Virus record (IMG/VR): IMGVR_UViG_3300022751_000026
Span: 1 to 40,051 of that record
DNA: 40,051 nt
Source of the DNA: a virus
Strand: one strand, 5' to 3'
The position numbers and the translations under genes are program-made. The notes under the pieces are model-generated. The model had not been told where the DNA came from, searched no databases, and worked only from the letters and a program-made list of their open reading frames with translations. This document shows, piece by piece, positions 30,987 to 37,607 of this stretch; position 1 is the stretch's first letter; each line of letters starts with the position of its first letter.

Positions 30987-31690
30987 TAGAATTTAATTAG
31001 TTTTTCTTTTTCTTTTATATCTCCCAATAACTTATCAGCTTTTTCAAGTGCTATTTTTCGCCATTCTCTGATTGTTTTTAAGTCAGATACAGTTTCTATT
31101 TTAGGCTTAATTTCTTGACCCTTTACACCGTATTGTTTTACTTCTACTTTACGTTTTTGACCTAAATCGATAACCGTATCTAAAGTAAATAACTCAATGA
31201 ATGGTTTTGGCGATTCAGGTCTAAACGACATGAAATAATGCTTTTCCAATTTAGGATTTACCGTGAAGTAATGTAAGCATTGATCTAATTTATCTTTTGG
31301 AGTTTCTTGTTTTAATAAAATAGCGTAATGAGCTTTTCTGCCTAAACATTTTAATTCACAGCTTATCTTTTCATCTTCTGTTAATCCATCAGGCGAAATA
31401 CCTAAAAGTTCGTTTTCTTCAGATTGCAACCATCCTGTTTCTTTAAATTCTAATCCTGTGTATAGGTTTAAATATTCTCGCGCATAATGTTCTAAATCAG
31501 ACCCTCTTTCCATTGCGTCGCTTTCGTAATTATCTGTAGGTTCAAATTCCTCACAGCGTTGTGATAAAATATCAATTAGCAATGTATCTGAGTTTACAAA
31601 TAATCCTCCTGCTAATGTACCTCCAATTTTGCCCCATTTTAATTGAAGCCACTCAATAGACCCTTGTTGAATATGTTTGTAGTTAATCAT
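30986..31690 (-). CDS. YqaJ/lambda Exo-type recombination exonuclease (234 aa)
   Basis: 5'-3' dsDNA exonuclease that makes single-strand tails for annealing. Family motifs: QGSIEWLQLKWGKIGGT (N-terminal), MERGSDLEHYAREYLN (60-75), GISPDGL (97-103) with catalytic Asp101, and CELKCL (111-116) with Glu112 and Lys114. These are the PD-(D/E)XK core of YqaJ viral recombinases. Length is normal. It follows a putative ssDNA-binding gene, forming a Red-like pair. Confidence 0.93.
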   Translation of the reverse strand: MINYKHIQQGSIEWLQLKWGKIGGTLAGGLFVNSDTLLIDILSQRCEEFEPTDNYESDAMERGSDLEHYAREYLNLYTGLEFKETGWLQSEENELLGISPDGLTEDEKISCELKCLGRKAHYAILLKQETPKDKLDQCLHYFTVNPKLEKHYFMSFRPESPKPFIELFTLDTVIDLGQKRKVEVKQYGVKGQEIKPKIETVSDLKTIREWRKIALEKADKLLGDIKEKEKLIKF

Positions 31691-32226
31691 TATTTTAAAG
31701 TGGTTTTAAGTTGTTCTTTTAATGCTAAAACAGTCGGGATGTTTTTCTCAGTGGGCGTAATTTTATTTAGCCAGGTTTCTGTAAGGTCAGCAATAGTTTT
31801 GCAGGCATTCAACAATCCAATTGCATTTTTATCCGAAATTGTAGGTATTGGAGAAATTGGCAGTATTCTAAAACCTCCCGTAACTTCTGCGCCAAACTTT
31901 ACAGTTCCGTCGAAAATTAATTCAATACTTAAGCCGACCCAGTTTTTAATGTTCCTGGCATCTTCTAAATCCAAGTTTTTAACTGTTTTAGCAACCTGAA
32001 TCAATCTTTTTTTATTAATTGTGTTTAGCATTGCAGGTTTTAAATCTTCATCAAATTTAATAAAATAACCACCTGTGTTTTTTCCTGCCACACTTTCCGA
32101 AGCGTTGTAATAGGCATCCTGTATTTTAAGTATGCATTTGCCTTTTTTATGCACTATTTCTAAAACATCTGCTCCACTTAAGTGTGTAGCTTTTCTGTGC
32201 TTTAAACAATCAATATCTCTTTCCAT
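31690..32226 (-). CDS. Putative ssDNA-binding/recombination partner protein (178 aa)
   Basis: Contains GYFIKFDEDLKPAMLNTINK, KRLIQVAKTVK, WVGLSIELIFDGTVKFGAEV, TGGFRILPISP. The K/GKxIxL..D..VK.FG pattern recurs in an OB-fold-like family encoded beside YqaJ exonucleases in Bacteroidota phages. It likely binds ssDNA and helps annealing. The ATG/stop overlap with the exonuclease supports joint function. No RecT or Erf homologue is otherwise seen. Confidence 0.6.
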   Translation of the reverse strand: MERDIDCLKHRKATHLSGADVLEIVHKKGKCILKIQDAYYNASESVAGKNTGGYFIKFDEDLKPAMLNTINKKRLIQVAKTVKNLDLEDARNIKNWVGLSIELIFDGTVKFGAEVTGGFRILPISPIPTISDKNAIGLLNACKTIADLTETWLNKITPTEKNIPTVLALKEQLKTTLK

Positions 32227-32243
32227 AATCTTATTTTTTGTTT

Positions 32244-32462
32244 TTAATAATCGTAATTTGTTGGTTTTCTAAATCGGTTGATGTCGCTTATTCGGAAGAC
32301 TTTCGCTTGTGTTCGTATTTCTTTAGCGTAGTGCGTTGTTATCTGTACTGTGTCGATTACTGCAACTTTAGATACCGAAATAGCTTTTAAAGACTTTCTG
32401 TACACTCGCTTTGATTTCGTCCTTAATCGGTTGCCGTAGTGGGTGAATATTTCTGGGTTCAT
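32244..32462 (-). CDS. Basic hypothetical protein (72 aa)
   Basis: Very basic (NRLRTKSKRVYRKSLKAISV, YAKEIRTQAKVFRISDINRF). Could bind nucleic acid. Overlaps the upstream gene by four bases. Family not recognised. Confidence 0.6.
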   Translation of the reverse strand: MNPEIFTHYGNRLRTKSKRVYRKSLKAISVSKVAVIDTVQITTHYAKEIRTQAKVFRISDINRFRKPTNYDY

Positions 32463-32692
32463 ATGTTCGGTTTTAAAATAGATATAACTTTCTCTATATC
32501 TGTAATTTTTTTTACTTCGAAATCAAATAAAGTATTATTATATCCGTTATCATCAAAATCAAATTCTAAACTTACGCAATTAGAATGGCACCATGTTAAT
32601 ACCCTGTTTTGTGAAATATCCAAGTACCATCCGTATTTATTATTGTCGTTTATGAATTTAAAACCCAAACTTTCTATTTCTTCTACTTCCAT
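32459..32692 (-). CDS. Acidic hypothetical protein (77 aa)
   Basis: Acidic, beta-rich: FKFINDNNKYGWYLDISQNR, VSLEFDFDDNGYNNTLFDFE. Start MEVEEIESLG. Overlaps the next gene by four bases. Family unknown. Confidence 0.6.
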   Translation of the reverse strand: MEVEEIESLGFKFINDNNKYGWYLDISQNRVLTWCHSNCVSLEFDFDDNGYNNTLFDFEVKKITDIEKVISILKPNI

Positions 32693-32698
32693 AACTTT

Positions 32699-32923
32699 TT
32701 AATTAAGTTGATTTATATTATTTTCCACCGCTTTTATAATCGCATTCACATTCGGCATCTTTACCGAGTTCGATTTTACAACAAAGTCGTTGAATTGGTT
32801 CTTTAATACATCTTCAATAGTTTGCACTTGGATGAAGTTGTGTGTAGTTCCGGAATATTGGTTTTCTAATCTATACTGATTGAAGTCTCTTTGGCTTGGT
32901 GTTATAACGGCTATTGTTTTCAT
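32699..32923 (-). CDS. Hypothetical protein (74 aa)
   Basis: Starts MKTIAVITPSQRDFNQYRLE; the N-terminal strand followed by a turn and helix resembles a small Rossmann-like or receiver-like unit. VQTIEDVLKNQFNDFVVKSN follows. It is coupled to the gene upstream (ATGA). Function unknown. Confidence 0.65.
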   Translation of the reverse strand: MKTIAVITPSQRDFNQYRLENQYSGTTHNFIQVQTIEDVLKNQFNDFVVKSNSVKMPNVNAIIKAVENNINQLN

Positions 32924-33156
32924 GGTTTATTTTTTTTATTTGAGTATCTTAATGCAATTCCTAAGTCTTTTAAACATGCTAAGTAACCATCCTCAAAACC
33001 AAATCTTCTATTAGTCATACTTAATTCTGGATTAGTGTATTGATGCTCTCCGAAATATTCATCCATAAATTTTGAAGCTCTTTTACTAACAAATGTTTTA
33101 TCTGATTTTGGAGTTCTTATAATATAAAATCCAAATCCTAATTTTATTCGTTTCAT
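32920..33156 (-). CDS. Basic hypothetical protein (78 aa)
   Basis: Starts MKRIKLGFGFYIIRTPKSDK, ends IALRYSNKKNKP, and is basic throughout. Contains RRFGFEDGYLACLKDLGIAL. Possibly nucleic acid-binding. Not recognised. Confidence 0.6.
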   Translation of the reverse strand: MKRIKLGFGFYIIRTPKSDKTFVSKRASKFMDEYFGEHQYTNPELSMTNRRFGFEDGYLACLKDLGIALRYSNKKNKP

Positions 33157-33163
33157 AGTTTTT

Positions 33164-33313
33164 TTAATTATTTTTTCCGTCTAAAAACCCTTTATCATAA
33201 CATATTTCACATTCCTTTTCTTCTTTTTCAAGCATAAGCTCAGCGTATTTTTTTACTTGTGCTAATTCTTTTGAATCTCCACAAAAAGCTATAATTTCTT
33301 GTACTGCTGTCAT
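33164..33313 (-). CDS. Small hypothetical protein (49 aa)
   Basis: The start at 33313 (MTAVQEIIAFCGDSKELAQV) is preferred; the upstream gene ends at 33318. Charged helices with the end CEICYDKGFLDGKNN. The Cys pair (CEIC) is single, so no full zinc site. Function unknown. Confidence 0.55.
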   Translation of the reverse strand: MTAVQEIIAFCGDSKELAQVKKYAELMLEKEEKECEICYDKGFLDGKNN

Positions 33314-33317
33314 AATA

Positions 33318-33473
33318 TCACTTTGTTTTTTGGTTGTTAATAAATCCGACAATTGCTGAGTAAGCAACTGCTCTTAATTGTTCTTTGTCTTGGTTGGTTA
33401 AATACTTTCTTTCAATACTAATAGTTAGAATGTCTTTAATTTCTCCTCGATCTTTAATTTTAGGTCTTGCCAT
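33318..33473 (-). CDS. Putative ribbon-helix-helix protein (51 aa)
   Basis: The start at 33473 (MARPKIKDRGEIKDILTISI) follows the upstream stop by 2 bases. The pattern of a basic start, a short strand (DILTISI) and two helices (TNQDKEQLRAVAYSAIVGFI) resembles small ribbon-helix-helix regulators. As one of the first early genes it would be a likely regulator, but the match is loose. Confidence 0.45.
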   Translation of the reverse strand: MARPKIKDRGEIKDILTISIERKYLTNQDKEQLRAVAYSAIVGFINNQKTK

Positions 33474-33475
33474 TA

Positions 33476-33667
33476 TTATATATTTATTAGTTTTAATACA
33501 AATTCCCAAGTACAATTTTTAGATGTTTCATAGATTAAATTGTATCTATTCATATCAGAATTATATTTTCTAATCTCAAAACAACTGCTTTTGTTCATTG
33601 TAACTTTATAAAGTCCTCCGAAAAATTCAACTTCTGATATTTTACCTGTTTCAAAATTAGCTCTCAT
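33476..33667 (-). CDS. First gene of the early operon, hypothetical (63 aa)
   Basis: Starts MRANFETGKISEVEFFGGLY; beta-rich followed by a helix (WEFVLKLINI). It lies about 20 bases after the predicted start of the main early promoter. Family unknown. Confidence 0.65.
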   Translation of the reverse strand: MRANFETGKISEVEFFGGLYKVTMNKSSCFEIRKYNSDMNRYNLIYETSKNCTWEFVLKLINI

Positions 33668-33695
33668 AATATTTTTATTAGTGGTTGTCTGAGAG

Positions 33696-33725
33696 CAAAT
33701 ATAATACTATTTTTTAATTACACAA
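33696..33725 (-). promoter_or_regulatory. Main early promoter
   Basis: Minus strand: TTG, exactly 19 bases, TATATTTG. It follows the late terminator (33802-33829) and precedes the first early gene by a short leader. The gene-free interval 33668-33962 holds only this promoter and that terminator as far as I can see. Confidence 0.85.
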
Positions 33726-33801
33726 TAATTTAATTAAAATAAAATTACTTTAAAACTAAAATTTAACATTTGAATCCGTTTCATTGACGTGTAGAATACA
33801 A

Positions 33802-33829
33802 AAAACCGCTCCAATTAAGAAGCGGTTTT
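33802..33829 (-). terminator. Terminator at the end of the late/lysis block
   Basis: AAAACCGCT / AGCGGTTTT (9 bp, 10-base loop) followed by T on the minus strand. It lies 134 bases after the stop of the last lysis gene (33963) and separates late from early transcription. Confidence 0.85.
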
Positions 33830-33962
33830 GATAATGTGCAGTTAACCAGACTGCTAAAACCAAAAAACAAATTGTAATTATGAAAGAATAAAAATGCTTG
33901 ATAAACTAAAAATAACGAGGTCGGATCCAAATATGATAAATTTATCTCTGTAAAGATAACAA

Positions 33963-34532
33963 TTATTTCGTTACGGCAACACCTAAAATAAAACCAACGC
34001 CAAATTTAAACAATGTAGTATCGTAAAATTTCTTTTTCTGAACTACTTCAATGTGCTGTACCTGATATGAAGAAATGTATTTATTAGAATGCGAAATATC
34101 GATTGTATTTGTTTCCTTGCATAAAAACCATTTTCTTTTAGTTCCGGTTACAATTAGTAAAGAATCTTCAATTTGCATGTTGTACAGTTTTAAGCCGTTT
34201 TGATTCGTTTGGTACGTTAGACTATATTCTTTTTCTTTTATCGCTCCTGAACGCTTAAAAAAGCACGGGATCGTATCTTTATATCGTACTTCAATTGTAT
34301 CAATTTTAATCCGGTCAACATATCGTGTTACGGTTTTTATCTCCGTGAACTTCTTAACGATTGTATCCGGTATTTTAGCTTCCTGAACAGCTTCTTTTTT
34401 TGAAGTAACCTTTTTGTACGTTTGAGTGTCTTTGTTGCTAATACGGTCATTATTGCACCGGCTAAATAAAGCTGAAATAAGAACTAATATTATTCCTATC
34501 CAATACCAATTTTCTTTTATAAATTCTTTCAT
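33963..34532 (-). CDS. Putative spanin-like membrane protein (189 aa)
   Basis: N-terminal membrane helix (WYWIGIILVLISALFSRC, residues 9-26), a long charged periplasmic region (YKKVTSKKEAVQEAKIPDTI, then KIDTIEVRYKDTI), and a C-terminal hydrophobic segment (FKFGVGFILGVAV). Two membrane ends with a long linker and a position after holin and lysozyme suggest a unimolecular spanin-type role in outer membrane disruption. This is inferred from topology and position, not from a known family. Confidence 0.55.
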   Translation of the reverse strand: MKEFIKENWYWIGIILVLISALFSRCNNDRISNKDTQTYKKVTSKKEAVQEAKIPDTIVKKFTEIKTVTRYVDRIKIDTIEVRYKDTIPCFFKRSGAIKEKEYSLTYQTNQNGLKLYNMQIEDSLLIVTGTKRKWFLCKETNTIDISHSNKYISSYQVQHIEVVQKKKFYDTTLFKFGVGFILGVAVTK

Positions 34533-34663
34533 TTGTGATATTTTGATTCATTTATTAATTCTTTCTTTGGATAAAAAACACCACATACATGACTAATAAT
34601 ATCAGGTAATCCGATTACATTTACGCCTATTTGGAAATAAATTATTGTGATTAATTTTTTCAT
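34529..34663 (-). CDS. Small hypothetical lysis-module protein (44 aa)
   Basis: Start MKKLITIIYFQIGVNVIGLP, ends with a basic tail (YPKKELINESKYHK). The N-terminus is hydrophobic. ATGA overlaps at both ends tie it to the tiny upstream ORF and the downstream spanin-like gene. Function unknown. Confidence 0.5.
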   Translation of the reverse strand: MKKLITIIYFQIGVNVIGLPDIISHVCGVFYPKKELINESKYHK

Positions 34664-34728
34664 CCTTCAATTGTTCTTCCGTTAATAAATCCAAATACTG
34701 TGTCTGATATTACTATTTCGTTTTTCAT
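34660..34728 (-). CDS. Tiny ORF after the lysozyme (22 aa)
   Basis: Starts MKNEIVISDTVFGFINGR. ATGA overlap with the following gene and 4 bases after the lysozyme stop. Too short for a confident call; may mainly serve to carry ribosomes downstream. Confidence 0.35.
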   Translation of the reverse strand: MKNEIVISDTVFGFINGRTIEG

Positions 34729-34732
34729 AATG

Positions 34733-35167
34733 TTATAATTGAAAATATTGTTTTACTTCTGATTTTCTTCGCCCAATCAATTCTTTATTTTTAGTCCACA
34801 TCATAAATGCATCCTGGATTTTACCATTATCCGGATTAGAATTTACTAAACGTAATACCGTACTGTTTTTAAATCCGTTAATACCAATGTTGTAAGCCAA
34901 AGAAACTAATGCATTAAATTGGTTTTGGTTCACTTTTGATTTTACTAATTTTTCAACTTCATGAGCAAATTTATCAGCTGTTATTTTTCCAAGTTCGTTC
35001 GCTTCAGATAAAGTTAATGTTCGATCTTTCATTGTAACTTTCCTGCCATCTAAATAATAGGTATTTCCCATAGCAATAGTAGGAACACCCTGAGTGTCTA
35101 AATATGGTTTTAAACGCAATCCCTCACGTTCATGTAGTGCTTTATGTCCGTTTTGATCTAGTTTCAT
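34733..35167 (-). CDS. Endolysin, GH24 T4-type lysozyme (144 aa)
   Basis: Cleaves the MurNAc-GlcNAc bond of peptidoglycan. The catalytic triad spacing matches T4 lysozyme (Glu11, Asp20, Thr26): here Glu15, Asp24 and Thr30 in EGLRLKPYLDTQGVPTI. Further family features are SKVNQNQFNALVSLAYNIGI, NGFKNSTVLRLVN and GRRKSEVKQYF. The usual GIGH after Thr is AMGN, so His is replaced by Asn. No signal peptide; it is probably released by the holin encoded just upstream (four-base overlap). Confidence 0.92.
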   Translation of the reverse strand: MKLDQNGHKALHEREGLRLKPYLDTQGVPTIAMGNTYYLDGRKVTMKDRTLTLSEANELGKITADKFAHEVEKLVKSKVNQNQFNALVSLAYNIGINGFKNSTVLRLVNSNPDNGKIQDAFMMWTKNKELIGRRKSEVKQYFQL

Positions 35168-35520
35168 TTCTTCCCTTTTAAATTTAATATAAAATCAAAA
35201 AAAGCCTCAGTACACGCAGTTAAAAAAACATCTACATTCAGCTTGTAAATTAAAAACTCCCCTATTTTGTCAGACAGTATAGCAATCATAGCAATTACTA
35301 TAGATACATTATCCGGTTCAAAATATGATCTAACCCAGTCAGAACAAATGTAAGCGCCTCCCACACCGATTACCATGGATAAAAACACATTTAAGGCTGT
35401 TACTTTAGTTTTATTGCTTTTCATCTCTATAGCTATTTTTAAGCCAACCGCCAAAAATGCAGGAAATAAAATCTTGATAAAGAACTGATAAACATCATTT
35501 GTTATTAGTTTTTCCGGCAT
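35164..35520 (-). CDS. Putative holin (118 aa)
   Basis: Three hydrophobic segments: FFIKILFPAFLAVGLKIAI (about 13-31), ALNVFLSMVIGVGGAYIC (42-59) and VSIVIAMIAILSDKIGEFLI (72-91), with a basic C-terminus (LNLKGKK). Size, topology and position directly upstream of the lysozyme fit a holin that permeabilises the inner membrane at lysis. The name is by topology and context. Confidence 0.7.
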   Translation of the reverse strand: MPEKLITNDVYQFFIKILFPAFLAVGLKIAIEMKSNKTKVTALNVFLSMVIGVGGAYICSDWVRSYFEPDNVSIVIAMIAILSDKIGEFLIYKLNVDVFLTACTEAFFDFILNLKGKK

Positions 35521-35821
35521 TGTGTTTGCGTGTTATAAACCAAACAATTGGTAAGATTAGCATTAAAATTATTTCGTTAAGACTTATTTTTGTGTTATCA
35601 AAAAATATCTCATCTAACAAATTGCTGAAAGATAAACAAATTAACAAAAAAGAAATTACATTTTTATCTGATAATTTATAATTTAACACACATAGAATAA
35701 ATATAAACAGTGCGTTACCAATGTAAAAAACAGGAATTTGAAATTCTTCTTTTATATCGTTCCAAAACAAATAGGTTCCTATACCTACAATTAAAGCGAA
35801 TAATTGTAACGACTTAACCAC
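35495..35821 (-). CDS. Membrane protein, lysis module (108 aa)
   Basis: Multiple hydrophobic segments (LQLFALIVGIGTYLF, YIGNALFIFILCVLNY, NVISFLLICLSFSNLL, IILMLILPIVWFI). The start is uncertain: a GTG at 35821 overlaps the upstream stop by eight bases and gives 108 residues; ATGs at 35863 or 35971 would overlap the preceding gene much further. It overlaps the holin start by 26 bases. It may be a second holin or an antiholin; not recognised. Confidence 0.55.
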   Translation of the reverse strand: MVKSLQLFALIVGIGTYLFWNDIKEEFQIPVFYIGNALFIFILCVLNYKLSDKNVISFLLICLSFSNLLDEIFFDNTKISLNEIILMLILPIVWFITRKHNAGKTNNK

Positions 35822-36233
35822 GGTCTTTCGGTCTGTCTCCTGCAATTGGTTCTGATAAATCATCTGCAGATATTTGAACTTTATCATCTGCAATATCGGT
35901 TTTTCGGTCAATAATATTTCCAATATATGATTTTGCCTTGCTGAACACTTTTTGAGCAATATACGAACCAAACCAACCCATCAATATAAAACTACATCTT
36001 ATGAAATCTATTATTTTTGGATATTTTGCGCCAACTTCCCCAAATATTAAAAACCAAATAACTACAGTTAAGACGGAAACCGAAACCCCGAACCAGTCTT
36101 TTTTTAAATAGTCCTGAATATTGAACTCTATATTTGCTTTTTGAGCATATTCAATCAAATCCTTAGCTTTAAAAAGACAATGTACTAAAACTCCTAAAAA
36201 ACCACAACCGAATAATATTAAATTGTTTTCCAT
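35814..36233 (-). CDS. Membrane protein, lysis module (139 aa)
   Basis: Three hydrophobic segments: LILFGCGFLGVLVHCLF, WFGVSVSVLTVVIWFLIFG and IDFIRCSFILMGWFGSYIA, then a charged C-terminus (ADDKVQISADDLSEPIAGDR). It lies between the tail fibre genes and the holin. Proteins with this topology in Bacteroidota phages are often annotated as holins or hypothetical. It is a candidate holin or antiholin. Confidence 0.6.
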   Translation of the reverse strand: MENNLILFGCGFLGVLVHCLFKAKDLIEYAQKANIEFNIQDYLKKDWFGVSVSVLTVVIWFLIFGEVGAKYPKIIDFIRCSFILMGWFGSYIAQKVFSKAKSYIGNIIDRKTDIADDKVQISADDLSEPIAGDRPKDRG

Positions 36234-36251
36234 TTTTTTATATTTATTTAA

Positions 36252-37043
36252 TTAAAAAGGATATGATCTTCCGCTTCCATAGTTATAAAGAGTCGTTACT
36301 TCTCCAGAGTTTAATGTTTTGTTTTTCCAAATCCCCAATTCATCAATATACCCCTGATGCCTAAGATTTGGATTTAGCAAATCCCATGCATTTAACCCTA
36401 TTCGAGTAATTGAATTACCGTTTACCATTCCCGCATAAGTTCCAGAGCTTGCATTAGTTAAAGACATATTTACTCCATTAACATAAATCTTATCATTTAA
36501 CGCAATTTTACTTCCGTCGCTAGTATATACAATATGAGTCCATGTATTAATAGATATTGACGAGGATGGTGTTCTTACTGTTTGAAATACAGTGTTACCA
36601 CCTCCGCTAAATTTAGTAAAACTTATTTGTCCAGTTGGCGTAAGACTCATTTGCCATTCTGTATTTGTACTATCTCCTCTTTTATTTATAAGAAAGTTAC
36701 TTACAGAAGAAAATGCTGTAACATAAACCCATAGCGAAAAAGAAAAAGGCAAGTCAATCCCTACACCACTCGTAAATGAGAAAATATCTGAATCGGCTAA
36801 ATCTATTCTTGCAGTAAAATTATTAAAAACAGCACAGTTTCCAATTTTACCACCTGTGTATGTTATAAAAACAGGAGTCCCATTAATGCCACCAAAGGAA
36901 GCGTTTGAATTTGAATCAAATTTATAATAAGCTGACAAACCAGTATTCAATTGAATATTTGCAAATAAATATGGATTTACTAAGTTCATTTTTTTGTACT
37001 GTTTAAAAGAATTGTGAATAGGGTTTATTATGCGCTCTCCCAT
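36252..37043 (-). CDS. LamG/concanavalin A-like lectin-domain tail protein (263 aa)
   Basis: A LamG-like beta-sandwich spans about residues 30-250: NTGLSAYYKFDSNSNASFGG, GGKIGNCAVFNNFTARIDLA, LPFSFSLWVYVTAFSSVSNF, SINTWTHIVYTSDGSKIALN, DKIYVNGVNMSLTNASSGTY, RHQGYIDELGIWKNKTLNSG. The 'W.H.V.T.DG....YVNG' and 'G.IDE..I' patterns are typical. It likely binds surface glycans of the host during adsorption. It overlaps the upstream gene by 16 bases. Confidence 0.9.
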   Translation of the reverse strand: MGERIINPIHNSFKQYKKMNLVNPYLFANIQLNTGLSAYYKFDSNSNASFGGINGTPVFITYTGGKIGNCAVFNNFTARIDLADSDIFSFTSGVGIDLPFSFSLWVYVTAFSSVSNFLINKRGDSTNTEWQMSLTPTGQISFTKFSGGGNTVFQTVRTPSSSISINTWTHIVYTSDGSKIALNDKIYVNGVNMSLTNASSGTYAGMVNGNSITRIGLNAWDLLNPNLRHQGYIDELGIWKNKTLNSGEVTTLYNYGSGRSYPF

Positions 37044-37585
37044 CCTGAATCAATGTTTGGTTCTTGATTAGCCATTACTTGAGCCACTAACACATTTCTA
37101 TTATCTATATTTTTAGATAACTTCATGTTTAATTCAGATATTTTATTAGCCCATAATTGCTCATTCGGGGTCAATGCGAATCCGCTATTAAGTTTTAATA
37201 AAGCGTTCAGCATGTAAACAGTTTCTTCTTTATGAATGGTATCAAGCCAAACCATGTCATTAGCTTGTCTTTGTGCATTTTCTATAGAATAAATAATTTC
37301 TTCATTGCTTCTCTTTTCCAAAGAGTAAGTAATTGTATAAGCTTTTAAACCGGGATAAAGAGGATGCTCTTCGAATAATTCGTAAAAATTAACATCGGGT
37401 ACGTTTGTAACAATCAGATATATCCTAGGGTCGTAGGAAGGTTCTGTAAATGGAACGTATTCAATCAGCCATTCGTAATCTGGATCAATATCCTGAGGTT
37501 CAAAAGGCAACATGTCCGATTTAGGATAAGTCCCGAAATATACTGTGCTTTTTGTGCTTTTCTTAATTAATACACCTGGTACCAT
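37028..37585 (-). CDS. Hypothetical tail-associated protein (185 aa)
   Basis: Starts MVPGVLIKKSTKSTVYFGTY; an N-terminal beta-rich part with many Pro/Tyr (PFEPQDIDPDYEWLIEYVPF) precedes a helical C-terminus (DNRNVLVAQVMANQEPNIDS) with YMLNALLKLNSGFALTPNEQ. It could be a tail fibre assembly or connector protein between two fibre-type genes. No family recognised. Confidence 0.65.
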   Translation of the reverse strand: MVPGVLIKKSTKSTVYFGTYPKSDMLPFEPQDIDPDYEWLIEYVPFTEPSYDPRIYLIVTNVPDVNFYELFEEHPLYPGLKAYTITYSLEKRSNEEIIYSIENAQRQANDMVWLDTIHKEETVYMLNALLKLNSGFALTPNEQLWANKISELNMKLSKNIDNRNVLVAQVMANQEPNIDSGWESA

Positions 37586-37607
37586 ATTTTAGTTATTTTA
37601 GTTGTTA

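Noticed and set aside
17187-33960. Integrase, lysogeny repressor or attachment site
   Set aside because: No tyrosine or serine recombinase motif, no CI-like repressor and no tRNA-end repeat was found. The small HTH proteins alone do not show a temperate lifestyle.
33830-33960. Coding frame in the spacer after the spanin-like gene
   Set aside because: A short hydrophobic frame exists on the minus strand but has no start codon and no coupling to neighbours.
630-36000. Long open frames on the plus strand (for example near 2655, 4898, 9848, 15335, 31643)
   Set aside because: All lie opposite well-supported minus-strand genes, lack known motifs and have compositions expected of antisense frames. 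I accept no plus-strand gene.
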